Origin: Helicobacteraceae bacterium
GTDB taxonomy: Bacteria; Campylobacterota; Campylobacteria; Campylobacterales; Sulfurimonadaceae
DNA length: 6,319 bases
Direction: 5' to 3'
Assembly: GCA_027056525.1 (NCBI GenBank)
Contig: JALUKO010000396.1
Coordinates: forward strand, 1 to 6,319
Numbering within the stretch: position 1 is the first letter of the stretch; the number at the start of each line of letters is the position of its first letter. The notes under the pieces were generated by a model. The model saw only the letters and a program-made list of their open reading frames with translations, ran no database searches and had not been told where the DNA came from. Positions 5,148 to 6,319 of this stretch are shown here, one piece after another. The position numbers and the translations under genes were made by a program.

Positions 5148-6319
5148 ATGAGAAGATCAAAAGCTTTTATCCCTACAACCAAAGAGGCTCCGTCTGATGC
5201 AGTTTTAGCAAGTCATATTTACCTAGCTCGTGCAGGTTTTGTTTCTCAGGTTGCAAGTGGACTTTATAACTATATGCCTCTTGGTAAAAGGGTTATAAAA
5301 AAAATCGAAAATATTATCAATGAAGAGATGTCAAAAGTCAGTGCACAGGAGGTGGAACTTAGTTTTGTCACACCGGCTGATTTATGGGCTGAGAGTGGAA
5401 GGATAGAAAAATTTGGCAAAGAGCTTCTAAGATTTCGTGACAGAAAAAATAACCCTTTTGTTCTTGGACCGACCCATGAAGAGATGATGGTTGATCTTGT
5501 TCGCAATCGTATTACATCCTATAAAAATCTTCCTTTAAATTTGTACCAGATCAAAACAAAGTTTCGTGATGAAGCCCGTCCCCGTTTTGGTTTGATGCGT
5601 GGTCGTGAGTTTATTATGAAAGATGGCTATTCCTTTCATTCGAGCACAGAAGATCTTGACAGAGAATTTGATGCTATGGAAGCGGCGTATAAAAAAATTC
5701 TTTCACGTCTTGGACTTGATTTTAGAGTTGTAGAAGCCGATAGTGGAGCGATTGGAGGCAGTGGTTCTAAAGAGCTGATGGTATTGGCAGAGAGTGGTGA
5801 AGATACGATAGCTGTCTGCTCAAAGTGTGAATATGGTGCAAATATAGAAGCGGCTGTTCGTGGGGAACGCACTGAGATACCGGAGTCTCCCGGGGTTGAG
5901 TTTAAGAAGTTTAGAACACCGGGTATCAAAACCATAGATGAGCTTGCAAAATATTTTGACGTAGATAGCTACTATACTATCAAGTGTGTTGCAAAAAAAG
6001 TGATCTATGAGGATGAAGAGGAGATCGTTCTTTTCTTTTTACGCGGGTGCGATAATTTGCAAGAGGTCAAAGCGATCAATGCCACCGATGCACTTGATAT
6101 TGTGGATGTAAGCGAAGATGAACTCAAAGAGATAGGCTTGATCCCCGGCTTCATAGGTCCCCTTGATCAGGATAAGGCAAAACATGTTATGGATAATGCA
6201 CTCAAATATGCTCCGGAGATGATCTGTGGTGCCAATGAAGAAGATTACCATTATATCGGTGTTGATATGTCTGTTATCAGTGAGGTTGCTTATTTTGAAG
6301 ATATTGCTGAAGTCAATGA
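5148..6319 (+). CDS. proS: Prolyl-tRNA synthetase ProS, bacterial type with editing insertion (3' truncated by window edge)
   Basis: ProS attaches proline to tRNA(Pro) in the cytoplasm. The frame from ATG 5148 stays open for 390 codons to the window end, about two thirds of the usual roughly 570 residues. Visible class II features are motif 1 (SGLYNYMPLGKRV, 37-49), the PTHEEM segment (108-113) and motif 2 with KFRDEARPRFGLMRGREF (138-155). These are followed by KDGYSFH (158-164) and the CSKCEYGANIEAA segment (214-226) that leads into the INS editing domain. In that YbaK-like domain, K269 in the TIKC context aligns by eye with the lysine (K279) needed for alanine editing in E. coli ProRS. So this is the long, bacterial form able to clear Ala-tRNA(Pro). 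Motif 3 and the anticodon-binding domain lie beyond the window. The TGA at 6317-6319 is out of frame. In H. pylori the next gene is hemC. Confidence 0.97.
   Translation, partial: MRRSKAFIPTTKEAPSDAVLASHIYLARAGFVSQVASGLYNYMPLGKRVIKKIENIINEEMSKVSAQEVELSFVTPADLWAESGRIEKFGKELLRFRDRKNNPFVLGPTHEEMMVDLVRNRITSYKNLPLNLYQIKTKFRDEARPRFGLMRGREFIMKDGYSFHSSTEDLDREFDAMEAAYKKILSRLGLDFRVVEADSGAIGGSGSKELMVLAESGEDTIAVCSKCEYGANIEAAVRGERTEIPESPGVEFKKFRTPGIKTIDELAKYFDVDSYYTIKCVAKKVIYEDEEEIVLFFLRGCDNLQEVKAINATDALDIVDVSEDELKEIGLIPGFIGPLDQDKAKHVMDNALKYAPEMICGANEEDYHYIGVDMSVISEVAYFEDIAEVN

Noticed and set aside
5270..6251. Three short minus-strand frames opposite proS (5270-5506, 5636-5935, 6039-6251)
   Set aside because: The + strand here encodes an uninterrupted prolyl-tRNA synthetase with motifs 1 and 2 and the editing domain, so these are shadows.
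6317..6319. TGA at the very end of the window as a stop codon for proS
   Set aside because: It is out of frame. The proS codons at the end read AAT followed by the incomplete GA, and the protein is still about 180 residues short of normal length.
1..6319. A new defence, mobile or secondary-metabolite system
   Set aside because: Every gene except two small conserved-looking ones belongs to core metabolism, lipopolysaccharide or translation. No integrase, transposase, toxin-antitoxin pair, direct repeats or abrupt base composition change was seen.

Overview
The window is an ordinary, densely packed chromosomal segment. All eight genes lie on the + strand. Protein similarity judged by eye and gene order point to a Campylobacterota (epsilonproteobacterial) genome, probably a free-living Sulfurimonas/Sulfurovum-like relative. 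The main reasons are a DUF2018 (HP0242-type) protein, which is known from this phylum, and the order DUF2018 - small exported protein - polyprenyl diphosphate synthase - hemA - proS. As I recall it, that is the order of HP0242 to HP0238 in Helicobacter pylori, and Campylobacter jejuni has a similar Cj0540-Cj0543 block. The DNA is AT-rich. I see no insertion sequence, CRISPR array, tRNA, rRNA or other sign of recent transfer.

Layout. Positions 1-2177 hold a tight cluster: the 3' end of a DegT/DnrJ/EryC1/StrS-type aminotransferase (cut by the window edge), lpxK (lipid A 4'-kinase) and argB (N-acetylglutamate kinase). The genes overlap by 4 and 17 nt, so translational coupling is likely. The first two fit surface-polysaccharide or lipopolysaccharide synthesis. 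argB is metabolically unrelated and is simply carried in the same transcription unit. Positions 2178-2254 are the only real intergenic gap. It holds an extended -10 promoter and a good ribosome binding site for the next unit.

Positions 2255-6319 form a second unit with gaps of 0-6 nt or a 1-nt overlap: the DUF2018 protein, a predicted periplasmic protein of unknown function, a long-chain all-trans polyprenyl diphosphate synthase, glutamyl-tRNA reductase (hemA) and prolyl-tRNA synthetase (proS, cut by the right edge after 390 codons). The unit joins quinone side-chain synthesis and the first step of tetrapyrrole synthesis, both needed for respiration, to an aminoacyl-tRNA synthetase.

I found no convincing new biological system. 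The points most worth a second look are the two uncharacterised small proteins fixed in front of the respiratory-cofactor genes, a run of nine A in the lpxK/argB overlap where slippage could fuse the two reading frames, and two Cys-x-Cys pairs around the catalytic cysteine of HemA.
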